A stretch of DNA of 64,000 nt, taken from the NCBI RefSeq assembly GCF_001045455.1, contig NZ_LFNE01000004.1, positions 186,001-250,000 on the forward strand, written 5' to 3'. Both the position numbers and the translations under genes were made by a program. Source of the stretch: Chryseobacterium sp. FH2 (lineage in GTDB: Bacteria; Bacteroidota; Bacteroidia; Flavobacteriales; Weeksellaceae). Below are positions 1 to 9,519 of the stretch, in pieces. Positions within the stretch are counted from its first letter, which is position 1. Every line of letters begins with the position of its first letter. Below the pieces are notes generated by a model. That model was not told the origin of the DNA and made no database searches. It was given only the letters and a program-made list of their open reading frames with translations.

Positions 1-1308
1 TTGGGTTACAATTCTTTGATGGTCATCTTTAAAAGCAACCGACCAAAAACCGTGATTGGCAGAAGTTTCTTTTCCGAAAGGGCCGATTAAAGCTACCGTT
101 TTTGTTGATTTCGAAAGCGGAAGAATATTTTTTTCATTTTTAAGTAAAACAATACTTTTTGAACCAAATTCTCTTCCGAATTTTCTGTTTTCTTCATTAT
201 TGGTTTGCTCCTTTTGTCTTTTTTCATTGCTGAATCTGTAAGGATCATCAAATAAACCCATTTCGAATTTTTTAACTAAAATTCGTCTTGTTGCATCATC
301 AATAAACTTAGGATCAATCTTTCCTTCCTGAACTAATTTTGGAAGCTCAGCCATATAAGCACGGCTTTCCATATCCATATCACTTCCGGCAAGGATTGCT
401 TTTTCTGCAGCTTCTTTGTTATCTTTTGCATAACCGTGAGAAACCATTTCGCCAATACTTCCCCAATCTGAAACTACAAAACCCTGGTAGTTCCATTTAC
501 CTTTTAATACATCTCTTAAAATATACTTGTTTGCCGTTGCCGGGATACCATTGATATCATTAAAAGAATTCATAAAAGTAGCTACCCCTGCTTCTGCAGC
601 CGCTTTGAAAGGAGGTAAATACGTTTCGTTTAACTGTCTTAAACTCATGTCCACCGAGTTGTAATCTCTACCTCCAACTGCCGCTCCGTATGCTGCGAAA
701 TGCTTCGCACAAGCCATAATTGCGTCAAGATTTCCCAAGCCTTTTCCCTGAAAACCTTTAATTCTTGCCAAACCGATTTGGGTTCCCAAATAAGTATCTT
801 CTCCTGAACCTTCCATCACCCTTCCCCATCTCGGATCTCTTGCAATGTCAACCATTGGTGCAAAAGTCCAGTGGATTCCATAAGCTGAAGCTTCGGTAGC
901 AGCAATTCTTTCAGACTTTTCAATTAACGCTAAATCCCAACTCGCAGCCTGACCAAGATTCACCGGAAATGTAGTTCTGTATCCGTGAATTACATCCTGT
1001 CCAAATAATAATGGAATTCTCAACCTCGATTGCAAAGCCAGTTTCTGGAAATTTTTGGTCTCCTCCGCACCTGCTACATTGAGCATAGAACCTACTTTTC
1101 CTTGTTTTATTTCATTTAAGACATTTGCAGAATTGGAATTCTGAGGACCTGTTGCATATTCAAAGCCACTGTATTGAACCAATTGTCCTACTTTTTCTTC
1201 TAACGTCATTTTAGTTAACAATTCAGAAACTTTCTGATCAATCGTCTTTTGCCCGAATGCATTCATTCCAAATGCTGTAATTGCTAATAAGAAATAAACT
1301 CTTTTCAT
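1..1308 (-). CDS. bglX: Glycoside hydrolase family 3 beta-glucosidase, 3' part beyond the window
   Basis: The frame starts with ATG at 1308 and stays open to base 1, giving the first 436 residues of a GH3 enzyme that continues outside the window. The N-terminus (MKRVYFLLAITAFGMNAFGQ) is a signal peptide, so the enzyme is exported. The GH3 N-terminal barrel is clear: the stretches ending in KHFAAYGA and the block FVVSDWGSIGE, whose Asp281 is the expected catalytic nucleophile. It most resembles BglX, a periplasmic enzyme that removes glucose from the non-reducing end of beta-glucosides. It follows the GH30 gene by 9 bases on the same strand, so it is probably the last visible gene of the SusC-SusD-GH30-GH3 operon and would finish the hydrolysis of oligosaccharides released by GH30. 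The family is certain; the BglX subtype is inferred. Confidence 0.93.
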   Translation of the reverse strand, partial: MKRVYFLLAITAFGMNAFGQKTIDQKVSELLTKMTLEEKVGQLVQYSGFEYATGPQNSNSANVLNEIKQGKVGSMLNVAGAEETKNFQKLALQSRLRIPLLFGQDVIHGYRTTFPVNLGQAASWDLALIEKSERIAATEASAYGIHWTFAPMVDIARDPRWGRVMEGSGEDTYLGTQIGLARIKGFQGKGLGNLDAIMACAKHFAAYGAAVGGRDYNSVDMSLRQLNETYLPPFKAAAEAGVATFMNSFNDINGIPATANKYILRDVLKGKWNYQGFVVSDWGSIGEMVSHGYAKDNKEAAEKAILAGSDMDMESRAYMAELPKLVQEGKIDPKFIDDATRRILVKKFEMGLFDDPYRFSNEKRQKEQTNNEENRKFGREFGSKSIVLLKNEKNILPLSKSTKTVALIGPFGKETSANHGFWSVAFKDDHQRIVTQ

Positions 1309-1317
1309 AATTTTATT

Positions 1318-2748
1318 TTAAAAAATATATGTCGCCACCGAGCTTCCCGTAATTGTTACAGGAGCTGTTTTTTGATTAAATTTAATATTAAAATTTTCGT
1401 CTGTTCTGCTATTGTTCTGAACAATCAAAACTGTTTTTCCGGCAGGTGTTTTAAAAGCTACAGTCGAAAGATTATCAGTTTGTGTAGAAGCGATTCTTCG
1501 GGAATTCGCGGGAACGAATTTCGACGCATGGGCAATGATGTAATAGGAAACATTTCTAGTGAAATTTTCACTGTCGGAAACAGTAATTGCTCCTTTACAT
1601 TCTGTACAGCCTCCGTCTGTGTGAGGTTTGTATTGCGGATCATTTGCCACATTCCACTCTAAAGCAATCTTGCTCCAATTTCTCATAGAGCCGATAATCA
1701 CATTTTTGGTGTGCCAATTCAAATCTTCATTAAAAGTTCCCTTTGCACCGGTCCATTGCTCGGTAAAATATAGATTTTTATCAGGAAAAGCATTATAGAC
1801 AGTAGATAAGGCTGAAATTTCACCTTCGTATAAATGAAAAGCAGAACCATCAATATATTGAGAAGCTTCGGAATCGCTTAAAATATTTGTTACGTATTCC
1901 GGTTTGTTACAATTGTGGTCGTAAATAATAATTTTAGTTTTAACATTATTTGTCTTAAAAACCGGACCTAAACTCTGTTTAATAAAGTCTTTTTGCTGAT
2001 CTGAAGGCATATACAAACTCGGATTATTCCCCGGATGCAGAGGTTCATTCTGAGGTGTTACTGCATCGATTATAATACCTTCCTGCTGCATTCCCTGAAT
2101 ATATTTCAGAAAATAATTTGCATAAATATCATAAAATTCAGGTTTTAAACTTCCTCCTTTTGACTTTCCGTTATCTTTCATCCAAACCGGGGCCGACCAA
2201 GGTGCGGCAATGATTTTGATCGTTGGATTAATTGCTAAAATTTCTTTTAACATAGCAATTAAATCTTTGTCTCTTGCCAAACTGAATTTTGAAAGAGACG
2301 GATCTGTTTGGCCTTCCGGTAAATCATCATAAGAAAAAACTTCACTGTCTAAATCTGAAGCACCAATACTTAATCTTAAATAACTGATTGATATTGAGTT
2401 TTTATCATTCCCGAAAAGTTCATTCAATAAAGCTTTTCTTTTAGATGGTGAAAGACGATTGATTACTTCTACACTTCCCCCCGTTAATGTATATCCAAAA
2501 CCATCAATATATTGAAACTTTTGAGAATCGTCAATTTCAATATTCTGAAATTTATTAGAGTTATTTACAAAAACTAATGGAGCCTGTTGTTGTAATCTTA
2601 TGCTTTCATCACCTTTGGTCAACCAGAACTGAATTTTGTTTTCTGTATTTGAAACAGACGTACAGGATGATAAAGGTAAAAGTACCACACCGCTAAATAG
2701 CAGTGCAGTACTTTTAAAAAAGAAACTATATAAACTGTGAAACTTCAT
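1318..2748 (-). CDS. GH30 family surface lipoprotein glycosidase (beta-1,6-glucanase/glucosylceramidase-like)
   Basis: A 476-residue protein whose N-terminus has a lipobox (LPLSSC), so it should be a lipoprotein, probably exposed on the cell surface as is usual for enzymes of such loci. GH30 features are visible: the early GFGYTLTGG segment, the acid/base Glu235 in PQNEPLHP and the nucleophile Glu330 in YFTEQWTG, followed by a C-terminal beta-sandwich. The length fits the family. GH30 subfamily 3 members cleave beta-1,6-linked glucan; others act on glucosylceramide or xylan, and the sequence alone does not settle which. It starts 2 bases after the SusD stop codon and is followed after 9 bases by GH3, so the genes are very likely translated from one mRNA. 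The substrate is inferred from the GH30+GH3 combination. Confidence 0.9.
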   Translation of the reverse strand: MKFHSLYSFFFKSTALLFSGVVLLPLSSCTSVSNTENKIQFWLTKGDESIRLQQQAPLVFVNNSNKFQNIEIDDSQKFQYIDGFGYTLTGGSVEVINRLSPSKRKALLNELFGNDKNSISISYLRLSIGASDLDSEVFSYDDLPEGQTDPSLSKFSLARDKDLIAMLKEILAINPTIKIIAAPWSAPVWMKDNGKSKGGSLKPEFYDIYANYFLKYIQGMQQEGIIIDAVTPQNEPLHPGNNPSLYMPSDQQKDFIKQSLGPVFKTNNVKTKIIIYDHNCNKPEYVTNILSDSEASQYIDGSAFHLYEGEISALSTVYNAFPDKNLYFTEQWTGAKGTFNEDLNWHTKNVIIGSMRNWSKIALEWNVANDPQYKPHTDGGCTECKGAITVSDSENFTRNVSYYIIAHASKFVPANSRRIASTQTDNLSTVAFKTPAGKTVLIVQNNSRTDENFNIKFNQKTAPVTITGSSVATYIF

Positions 2749-2750
2749 GT

Positions 2751-4301
2751 TTAGTAACCCGGGTTTTGTTTTAAAGCTGTGTTTGTTAATTCGTTGAAAG
2801 GGATTGGAAGAATTTCGTTTTTACCAGCAGTAAATCCTCTTGAACCCAATTTAGCCGGAGCATCACCCCATCTTACTAAATCGAACCATCTGTGACCTTC
2901 TCCTGCCAATTCTCTTCTTCTTTCATCTTTAATCGCCTGTATAGATACAGGAATTGATGCTAAACCTACTCTAGCTCTTACAGCATCTAATAAAGCCTGA
3001 GCCCTTGCACCAGATCCTCCCAAAGCTTCCGCTTCCATCAAATAAGTATCAGCTAACCTTATCGCAATATAATTTTGACGGAAATTTAGTTCTGTAGCTC
3101 CTGGCTGCGTAGATTCATCTTCTGTTCTCGGAAGATATTTATTCAAGAAATATCCTGTATCTCTAAATCCTGGCGAATAGGTAATTTTACCCTGTTGTAC
3201 TAATGCTTTTGCATTAAAAATTGTTGCATCAAGACGTGGATCTCCTTGCATAAAATTAAACAAATCATCTGTAGCCGGATTGAAACCCCAACCTTTATGA
3301 ATGCTTGGAGCATCATTAACGGCTGGAGGTGTTAGGTCTACTTTACCATAAGAAATAATTCCCACCATCTGATTAACTGAGTTTCCTTCATCCTTTCCTG
3401 ATCCCCAGAATCCCCAATCAGCATTACTTGCATTAGTATGCATCACTTCTAAAATAGATTCTGTAGTAAACTTATTGTCAACTTTCCAAAGATCAGCAAA
3501 GTTTGCTAATAGATGATATCCATACTGGCTCGTTCCTCCAGGAGTTCCGTTTACCATTGCAAACTGTTCAGCCGCTAAGCTGTTCTTTTTGTCATACAGA
3601 TAAATTTTTCCTAAAATAGCACGTGCAGAACCTTGCGTAAGCCTTCCAATCTGACCTTTATTGTTCGGATCAATAGTCATAGGAAGATCTCCGATTGAGG
3701 CAAGAATATCTGCTTCTATCTGAGTATAAACATCTTCAGGTTTTGCCTGAGGAATATTATAATAATCATCATTATATTTAATTGGTTTTAAAATCAAAGG
3801 AATATTTTTGAATACTCTCAATAATTCAAAATAATATAATGATCTCAAAACTTTAGCCTCAGCAATAAATCTGTTTCTGGTTTGATCATTCATGGTAGCA
3901 TTAGGAATTTTTTCAAGCAAAATATTAGCTTTTGCAATTCCTTGATAATAATCTTTCCAATAACTCGCCGGCATAATAATCGGATTGATGCTATAGTTTG
4001 AGAATCCTTGAATTCCCGCGCCATCTGATGAGTTCCCTCCCCCGGAATAGAAATCATCGGAAGCACCATTAAAGAACGTCACCATATTTTCAAAACCTCC
4101 GGAATACTTTCTTAACATATCATAAGTGGCAACTAAGCCTGAAAATGACTGCTCTTCGTTTTGAAAATAATTACTCTCATCAAAAGTTCCTGTGTTTTGA
4201 ACATCTTCAAGGTTACCATTATTACAAGAAACTGATCCGAAACCAACTCCTGCAAGCATTAAAACAGCAACACTTTTATATATAAATCTTTTATTTTTCA
4301 T
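2751..4301 (-). CDS. SusD-like glycan-binding outer-membrane lipoprotein
   Basis: The 516-residue product begins with a lipoprotein signal (GFGSVSC) and shows the usual SusD/RagB layout: TPR-like helices in the N-terminal half (YWKDYYQGIAKANILL, AKVLRSLYYFELLR) and the family C-terminus (RRRELAGEGHRWFDLVRWG, then LPIPFNELT...NPGY). SusD proteins sit as a lid on the SusC barrel at the cell surface and bind oligosaccharide before import. The gene lies 11 bases downstream of susC and directly upstream of GH30, the canonical arrangement of a polysaccharide utilisation locus. The SusD role is well supported; the glycan is not shown by this gene. Confidence 0.95.
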   Translation of the reverse strand: MKNKRFIYKSVAVLMLAGVGFGSVSCNNGNLEDVQNTGTFDESNYFQNEEQSFSGLVATYDMLRKYSGGFENMVTFFNGASDDFYSGGGNSSDGAGIQGFSNYSINPIIMPASYWKDYYQGIAKANILLEKIPNATMNDQTRNRFIAEAKVLRSLYYFELLRVFKNIPLILKPIKYNDDYYNIPQAKPEDVYTQIEADILASIGDLPMTIDPNNKGQIGRLTQGSARAILGKIYLYDKKNSLAAEQFAMVNGTPGGTSQYGYHLLANFADLWKVDNKFTTESILEVMHTNASNADWGFWGSGKDEGNSVNQMVGIISYGKVDLTPPAVNDAPSIHKGWGFNPATDDLFNFMQGDPRLDATIFNAKALVQQGKITYSPGFRDTGYFLNKYLPRTEDESTQPGATELNFRQNYIAIRLADTYLMEAEALGGSGARAQALLDAVRARVGLASIPVSIQAIKDERRRELAGEGHRWFDLVRWGDAPAKLGSRGFTAGKNEILPIPFNELTNTALKQNPGY

Positions 4302-4312
4302 TTTTCTTTTAA

Positions 4313-7222
4313 TTAAAATTGAACATTAGCACCGAAAAGGAAAGTTCTTGCCTGTGGATAGAAAGCTCTGTCTATACCAAATGTATCCGAACCTGCAATT
4401 TCAGGATCATAACCTGTATACTTTGTGAATGTTACAAGGTTTTCTCCTGTTACATAGAATCTTATTTTTGAAGCGCCAATTGTTTTAGCAATATCTTTAG
4501 AAAGAGTATAACCAACCTGAACTAGTTTCAGACGTAGATAATCTCCTTTTTGAAGATAATAGTCCGACATTCTTGTGTAGTTTTGATTAGGATCATCTTT
4601 TGTAACTCTTGCCATTGTATTTGTACTACCTTCTCCATTCCAACGGTCAAGAATTGCTGTTTGATAGTTTGCTTCAGGAATATCCAACCTTCTTAGTCCT
4701 TGGAAGACTTTATTACCTGCCTGTCCCTGAGCGAATATCATTAAATCGAAGTTTTTGTAATTCATATTTAGTGTCAAACCAAAAGTATATTTCGGTACAG
4801 AGTTTCCTAAGTTGATATAGTCATTTTCATCAATTTTTCCGTCTCCGTTTGCATCAAGTCTCTTAAAGTCTCCCGGTTTAGCATTTGGTTGAATTAAAGC
4901 CCCATTAGAGTTTCTATAAGCATCAATTTCCGCTTGATTTTGAAAAACACCTAAATTTTGGAAGCCATAAAAAGAACCATATGATTGACCTACCTGCAAT
5001 CTAGAAACAGTTCCCAAAGTTTGGAAAGATGCAAAATTTACATATTCTTTATCTGCTTCTAGACGAGTAATTTCATTTTTCAAGTATCCGAAGTTACCAT
5101 TTGCTGATAATCCAAAATCTCCCCAATTCTTTTTGTATCCAAGACTTACCTCAATACCATCATTGTTCATATCTCCGATATTTCTCCAAGGATCATTAAT
5201 TAAGCCTAAATAACCAGGAAGAGCAATTTTTCTAAGAATATCTGTACTTTTCTTTCTGTAAACATCAACGCTTAAGTCAAAATTTTTGAAGATCTTAAGG
5301 TCTGCTGCAATATTGAGCTGAGATGTTCTTTCCCATTTCAAATCCGGGTTTTCTAATGTACTTGGTGCATATCCAACACGAACTATATTATCTCCAAAAG
5401 TATAATTACTTCCTGCTACAAAAAAGTTTGCATATTGAAAATCATCGATAGCATCATTACCGAGAACACCATATCCTCCTCTTAATTTAAAGCTATTAAC
5501 AACATTATTTTCTGGCCAGAAGCTTTCATTGGAAACATTCCATCCTAAAGACATGGCTGGGAACGTTCCCCAATGGTTTGCCGGTGCAAATTTTGAAGAT
5601 CCATCTCTACGAATTGTTCCGGTGAAAAGGTATCTGTTGTCATAATCATATACTACTCTGGCGAAATAAGAAGCTTTATGTGTTTGTTTTCCATCCCAGG
5701 CATTTGAAGATTTGTCTGATGCTGCAATATCAAAGTTGAAAGAAGCTTCTCTCCAATCGTTTGTAGGAAGATTTTTATACGTTGTATTCTGTCCGTAAGA
5801 AATATTATACTCATAATATCCTTGTCCCAATAAAACGCTTAAATTATGTAGCCCAAATTTATTTTGGTATGTAAGAGTATTTTCTGTGTTCCATTCAAAT
5901 TTTCTTTGAATTTCTCTAAATAAGCTGTTCGTTAAATTAGAATTAGCCGAGCTTAAATATGATTGTGGAGTAAATGCCTGATTTCCCCAATAAGAAAGTT
6001 TACCATTTACACTTGACTTAAAATTTAAATGCTTATTGATTTTCACATCACCAAAAACATTCGCTACAATATCATCAGACCATCTGTATCTCCCCCTTTG
6101 TGTTTCTTGGAAAGCTAATGGATTCGACATTTCTTTACTTACCCAGTGAGAAATTCCGTAAGGGTTGCCATTTGGATCTCTTACGATAAATGCGTTGTTT
6201 GTATAATCACTTGGAAACGGTTGACTAGCAACATCTGTAACAACAACCGGAGTTGTCGGATCAAGGTTTATAGCAGAACTTAATGGCCCTCCAAACTCAT
6301 TATTATCATTAATCCCTTGTGCTTTTACATGAGTATAAGCAAAAGTTTGCCCAACTGTTAAAAAGTCGAAAATTTTATGTGTGGAATTAAATCTTGCATT
6401 AATTCTCTTATAATTTGAAATATCTCTCAATACAATACCCTGCTGATCGTAATAACCGAAGGAAGTATAGAACGTGGATTTATCATTTCCTCCATTTATA
6501 CTGAATTCATGAGATTGACGTTGTGCCGTATTGAAAATTTGTTTCTGCCAATCAGTTCCTGTTCCTAAAGAACCAGGGTTTGCAAACGTTGGAGCATGTC
6601 CATCATTCACATTAGCTTCATTCATGATTGTTGCATACTGTGTCGCATTTAATAAATCAAGCTTTTTGGCTGCGCTTCCTACTCCGAAGAATCCGTTGTA
6701 AGAAACATTCATTCTACCTTTTGCTCCTTTTTTGGTAGTAATAAGAATTACACCTTTTGCAGCTGAAACCCCATAGATCGCAGCAGAAGCTCCATCTTTA
6801 AGGATTTCCATTCCTTCAATGTCGGATTGGTTTAACCATCCAATGTTATCTACTACAATTCCATCAACTACCCAAAGAGGATTGTTACTTCCTGCCCCAA
6901 AACTGGTAATACCACGTACACGAACCGTAGGCTCGCTTCCAGGCTGTCCGGAGTTCGATATTACACTTACACCAGCAGCTCTACCTTGAAGCACTTGTTC
7001 AGGCCTTCCTGCAACAGGGGCATTTTCTATATCGGAAGCTTTTATACTTGAGATAGCTCCCGTTACATTACTCTTTTTTTGAGTACCGTAACCAATCATG
7101 ACAACTTCCTCTATTTTTTGCTCTTTCGGAAGGGTGTCATTGGTCGTTTTTTGGGCATTGAAATTGGCTGTAAAATAGAGAACAGCAACCATCCCCAAAC
7201 TTCTTGATATTCTTACATTCAT
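4313..7222 (-). CDS. SusC/RagA-family TonB-linked outer-membrane transporter
   Basis: A 969-residue TonB-dependent transporter. A signal peptide (ending near FNAQ) is followed almost at once by a TonB-box-like stretch (IEEVVMIGYGTQKK), then the plug domain with the RagA signature (QVLQGRAAGVSVISNSGQPG, VRVRGITSFG, NPLWVVDGIVVDN) and a large beta-barrel ending in the aromatic terminal strand FLFGANVQF. Unlike many SusC proteins there is no carboxypeptidase-like N-terminal extension between signal peptide and plug, which explains the slightly short length. It imports the oligosaccharide captured by the SusD partner encoded 11 bases downstream. It is the first gene of the operon; its promoter should lie in the 177-base divergent region next to the MFS gene. 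Confidence 0.95.
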   Translation of the reverse strand: MNVRISRSLGMVAVLYFTANFNAQKTTNDTLPKEQKIEEVVMIGYGTQKKSNVTGAISSIKASDIENAPVAGRPEQVLQGRAAGVSVISNSGQPGSEPTVRVRGITSFGAGSNNPLWVVDGIVVDNIGWLNQSDIEGMEILKDGASAAIYGVSAAKGVILITTKKGAKGRMNVSYNGFFGVGSAAKKLDLLNATQYATIMNEANVNDGHAPTFANPGSLGTGTDWQKQIFNTAQRQSHEFSINGGNDKSTFYTSFGYYDQQGIVLRDISNYKRINARFNSTHKIFDFLTVGQTFAYTHVKAQGINDNNEFGGPLSSAINLDPTTPVVVTDVASQPFPSDYTNNAFIVRDPNGNPYGISHWVSKEMSNPLAFQETQRGRYRWSDDIVANVFGDVKINKHLNFKSSVNGKLSYWGNQAFTPQSYLSSANSNLTNSLFREIQRKFEWNTENTLTYQNKFGLHNLSVLLGQGYYEYNISYGQNTTYKNLPTNDWREASFNFDIAASDKSSNAWDGKQTHKASYFARVVYDYDNRYLFTGTIRRDGSSKFAPANHWGTFPAMSLGWNVSNESFWPENNVVNSFKLRGGYGVLGNDAIDDFQYANFFVAGSNYTFGDNIVRVGYAPSTLENPDLKWERTSQLNIAADLKIFKNFDLSVDVYRKKSTDILRKIALPGYLGLINDPWRNIGDMNNDGIEVSLGYKKNWGDFGLSANGNFGYLKNEITRLEADKEYVNFASFQTLGTVSRLQVGQSYGSFYGFQNLGVFQNQAEIDAYRNSNGALIQPNAKPGDFKRLDANGDGKIDENDYINLGNSVPKYTFGLTLNMNYKNFDLMIFAQGQAGNKVFQGLRRLDIPEANYQTAILDRWNGEGSTNTMARVTKDDPNQNYTRMSDYYLQKGDYLRLKLVQVGYTLSKDIAKTIGASKIRFYVTGENLVTFTKYTGYDPEIAGSDTFGIDRAFYPQARTFLFGANVQF

Positions 7223-7399
7223 ATACAGTTATTTTTTTAATTCTCAAATTGAGACAATAAAAATATATTTTTTTTTAAATAATTAACATTATATTAATAA
7301 TTATTTTAATATTTCGTTTATTTTTGGGGGCTCAAAGCCATAAATTTGTTCCGATAATTCATAAAAAATTATAAAAATTCAATAAAATAAATCCCCAAA
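7223..7399. promoter_or_regulatory. Divergent control region between the susC operon and the MFS transporter
   Basis: This 177-base AT-rich gap separates two divergent transcription units and must hold both promoters. On the plus strand TAAATTTG at 7341-7348 matches the Bacteroidetes -7 consensus TAnnTTTG, about 50 bases before the MFS start; a TTTG at 7323-7326 lies 14 bases upstream, which is a shorter spacer than usual. On the minus strand a weaker TCAATTTG lies at 7252-7245. No clear operator repeat was recognised, although the NUDIX-type regulator two genes away is the obvious candidate to bind here. The promoter assignment is inferred. Confidence 0.4.
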
Positions 7400-8587
7400 A
7401 TGAATAGCAAGCTATCCAAAATTTCACTTCCCCTCAAGCTTACCTTTTTAATTTTTTCGATGGTATTAAACTGCATGGGCATTGTAATACTACAACTTTC
7501 GGAGGCAAAAATCACATATGAGAAACTCGGTTTTCTGGAATCTTTTAAGGATTTGCCAATCGCATTTATTTCACTTTTTGCAGTAAATTTTATCAGTAAA
7601 ATCGGAACAAAAAACGCATTGATTTTAGCATTAACAATTGTTGGGATTTGTTCATGTATTTTACCTTTTGTTGAAGTTTTTTGGTTTTACAAACTATGGT
7701 TTGCTATTATTGGAACCTGTTTCGCTATTGGTAAAATTTGTGTATTTGGAATTATCCGTAATAATATTTCAGAGGAAAAATCCCTGGCAAAAACTATGAA
7801 TAGCGTTGAGGCTTCGTTCATGATCGGAATTTTTGTGGTTAATACAGGGTTTGGGTGGCTTATTTCAAGTAAATATTCAGAATTTTGGAAATTTGGTTTT
7901 ATATCAATTTCTGTTCTTTCCGCGATAACGATATTATTATTTTCAAAAATAAAAATCTCAGAGCCTCTACAAAAAAATGATAATGGTTTGATTTCAAGCC
8001 TGTTGAATTTTGTAAATAAATCAGTAATTATATTTTTAGCAGTTATATTTTGTATTGTATTTGTTGAACAAAGTTTTAACTCATGGCTGCCTTCATTCTA
8101 TAAAAATCATTTGAAAGTTAATTCTTTCTTTGCGCTTCAGGCTTCCTCGTTTCTAGCACTATTTTCATACATAGGGCGAACAATCACTGCAAATATCATT
8201 CAAAGATTTTCGTTATCAAGATACTTTAAAACCTGCTTATTTTTAATCATCGCTGTTTTATTTATTATTTTAGGGATACAGTTTTTAGGTTCTGACGATT
8301 CAAAGACTCTTCTATTTCTATTTCCCGTAATTGGTCTGTTTTTATCGCCTCTTTATCCTGTAATTAATTCAAAAATGATTGCATTGGTTGACAAAAAAAA
8401 AATTAACCTTTTTACATCACTGATCGTTATTTTTTCGTCTTTAGGCAGCTCTGTCAGTTCAATTATCATGGCTCTTTTATTCGGAAACGGACTGCTAAAT
8501 TATTATTCTTTATATATATTATTGGCTGTTAGTGTGCTTTTTATGATTAGTTTAATATATTTTCACACCGTAAATAAAAATATTTAG
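7400..8587 (+). CDS. Major facilitator superfamily transporter, probably sugar uptake
   Basis: A 395-residue, very hydrophobic protein with about twelve predicted transmembrane segments in two blocks of six, separated by a hydrophilic stretch near residues 185-200 (KIKISEPLQKNDNG). This is the MFS layout and length. No substrate-specific motif was recognised; sugar uptake is inferred from its position, divergent from the SusCD operon and 23 bases before the NUDIX-type sugar regulator. In Bacteroidetes loci such an inner-membrane carrier takes up the mono- or disaccharide left after periplasmic hydrolysis, here probably glucose or a gluco-disaccharide. Confidence 0.8.
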   Translation: MNSKLSKISLPLKLTFLIFSMVLNCMGIVILQLSEAKITYEKLGFLESFKDLPIAFISLFAVNFISKIGTKNALILALTIVGICSCILPFVEVFWFYKLWFAIIGTCFAIGKICVFGIIRNNISEEKSLAKTMNSVEASFMIGIFVVNTGFGWLISSKYSEFWKFGFISISVLSAITILLFSKIKISEPLQKNDNGLISSLLNFVNKSVIIFLAVIFCIVFVEQSFNSWLPSFYKNHLKVNSFFALQASSFLALFSYIGRTITANIIQRFSLSRYFKTCLFLIIAVLFIILGIQFLGSDDSKTLLFLFPVIGLFLSPLYPVINSKMIALVDKKKINLFTSLIVIFSSLGSSVSSIIMALLFGNGLLNYYSLYILLAVSVLFMISLIYFHTVNKNI

Positions 8588-8610
8588 AAAATAATTTTAT
8601 TTTTACTCCC

Positions 8611-9399
8611 ATGAAAATCAAGACCGAAAAAAATAAAGAAACCCTTCAGGAACTTATTGATACAAAAGACTTTGTAGCACATGTATCTGTTGACTGCACC
8701 ATATTTGGTTTTCACGACAATATTTTGAAGATTTTACTTCTAAAATATCATGATCTGGATCTGTGGTCGCTTCCCGGAGGTTTCGTCTTCAATGATGAAG
8801 ATCTTAGAGAAGCTGCAGAGCGTGTTTTATATGAAAGGACTCATCTTAAAGACATCTTTTTAAAACAATTCCATACCTTTGGGAGAATAGATCGTACGGA
8901 AAATAATGTTCACCAGATATTACTTAATAATAAAGGAATTGAAGTACCGAAAGACCACTGGATTTTTCAAAGATTTATCACAGTGGGATATTGCAGTTTG
9001 ATTGATTTTTCTTTAACCAATACTTTTCCGGATGCTTTTAATGAAACCTGCGAATGGTTTGAAGTAAATAATCTTCCCAAAATGGCTTTTGACCATGACA
9101 GGGTGATAGAAACAGGTCTGGAATACCTTAGAATGAATATTAATACGGAAGTTGCAGCAAGTAATCTTCTTCCTGAAAAATTCACAATGAAAGACCTTCA
9201 GTGTCTCTATGAAACCATTTTAGGACAAAAATTCAGAAGAAATAATTTTCAGAGAAAAATTTTAAGCTTAAACATTTTAGACAGATTGGAAAAGCTTTAT
9301 GACGGTTCTGCGAATAAAGCTCCATATTTATATAAGTTTAAAAATAAAGTCCATAATTCTACAAGTCAGTATCCTATCACCAATGATGATGAAGTTTAA
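8611..9399 (+). CDS. NUDIX-like transcription regulator with C-terminal winged helix
   Basis: The 262-residue protein has an N-terminal NUDIX fold (residues about 20-150) and a C-terminal winged-helix domain (about 170-240, MKDLQCLYETILGQKFRRNN). The NUDIX box can be aligned (GFVFNDE, then seven residues, then RVLYERTHL), but the catalytic RExxEExG pattern is reduced to R-V-L-Y-E-R, so two of the usual metal-binding glutamates are missing. That is typical of NrtR/AraR-type regulators, where the NUDIX domain binds a small ligand instead of hydrolysing it. It follows the MFS gene by 23 bases and probably controls that gene and the divergent SusCD operon. Ligand and operator are unknown. Confidence 0.85.
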   Translation: MKIKTEKNKETLQELIDTKDFVAHVSVDCTIFGFHDNILKILLLKYHDLDLWSLPGGFVFNDEDLREAAERVLYERTHLKDIFLKQFHTFGRIDRTENNVHQILLNNKGIEVPKDHWIFQRFITVGYCSLIDFSLTNTFPDAFNETCEWFEVNNLPKMAFDHDRVIETGLEYLRMNINTEVAASNLLPEKFTMKDLQCLYETILGQKFRRNNFQRKILSLNILDRLEKLYDGSANKAPYLYKFKNKVHNSTSQYPITNDDEV

Positions 9400-9519
9400 T
9401 TGAGAAAATTTTTATTATTAAATGGCTTATTATGTTGAAATGCAACAGTAATAAAGCACCTTAAAAAAAATTCTCAGACCCCCACGAAAAAGTCTTACTT
9501 TTAGCAAAATCAAAAAATC

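Noticed and set aside
1372-1662. Plus-strand frame inside the GH30 gene
   Set aside because: It is the shadow of a well-supported GH30 coding sequence on the other strand.
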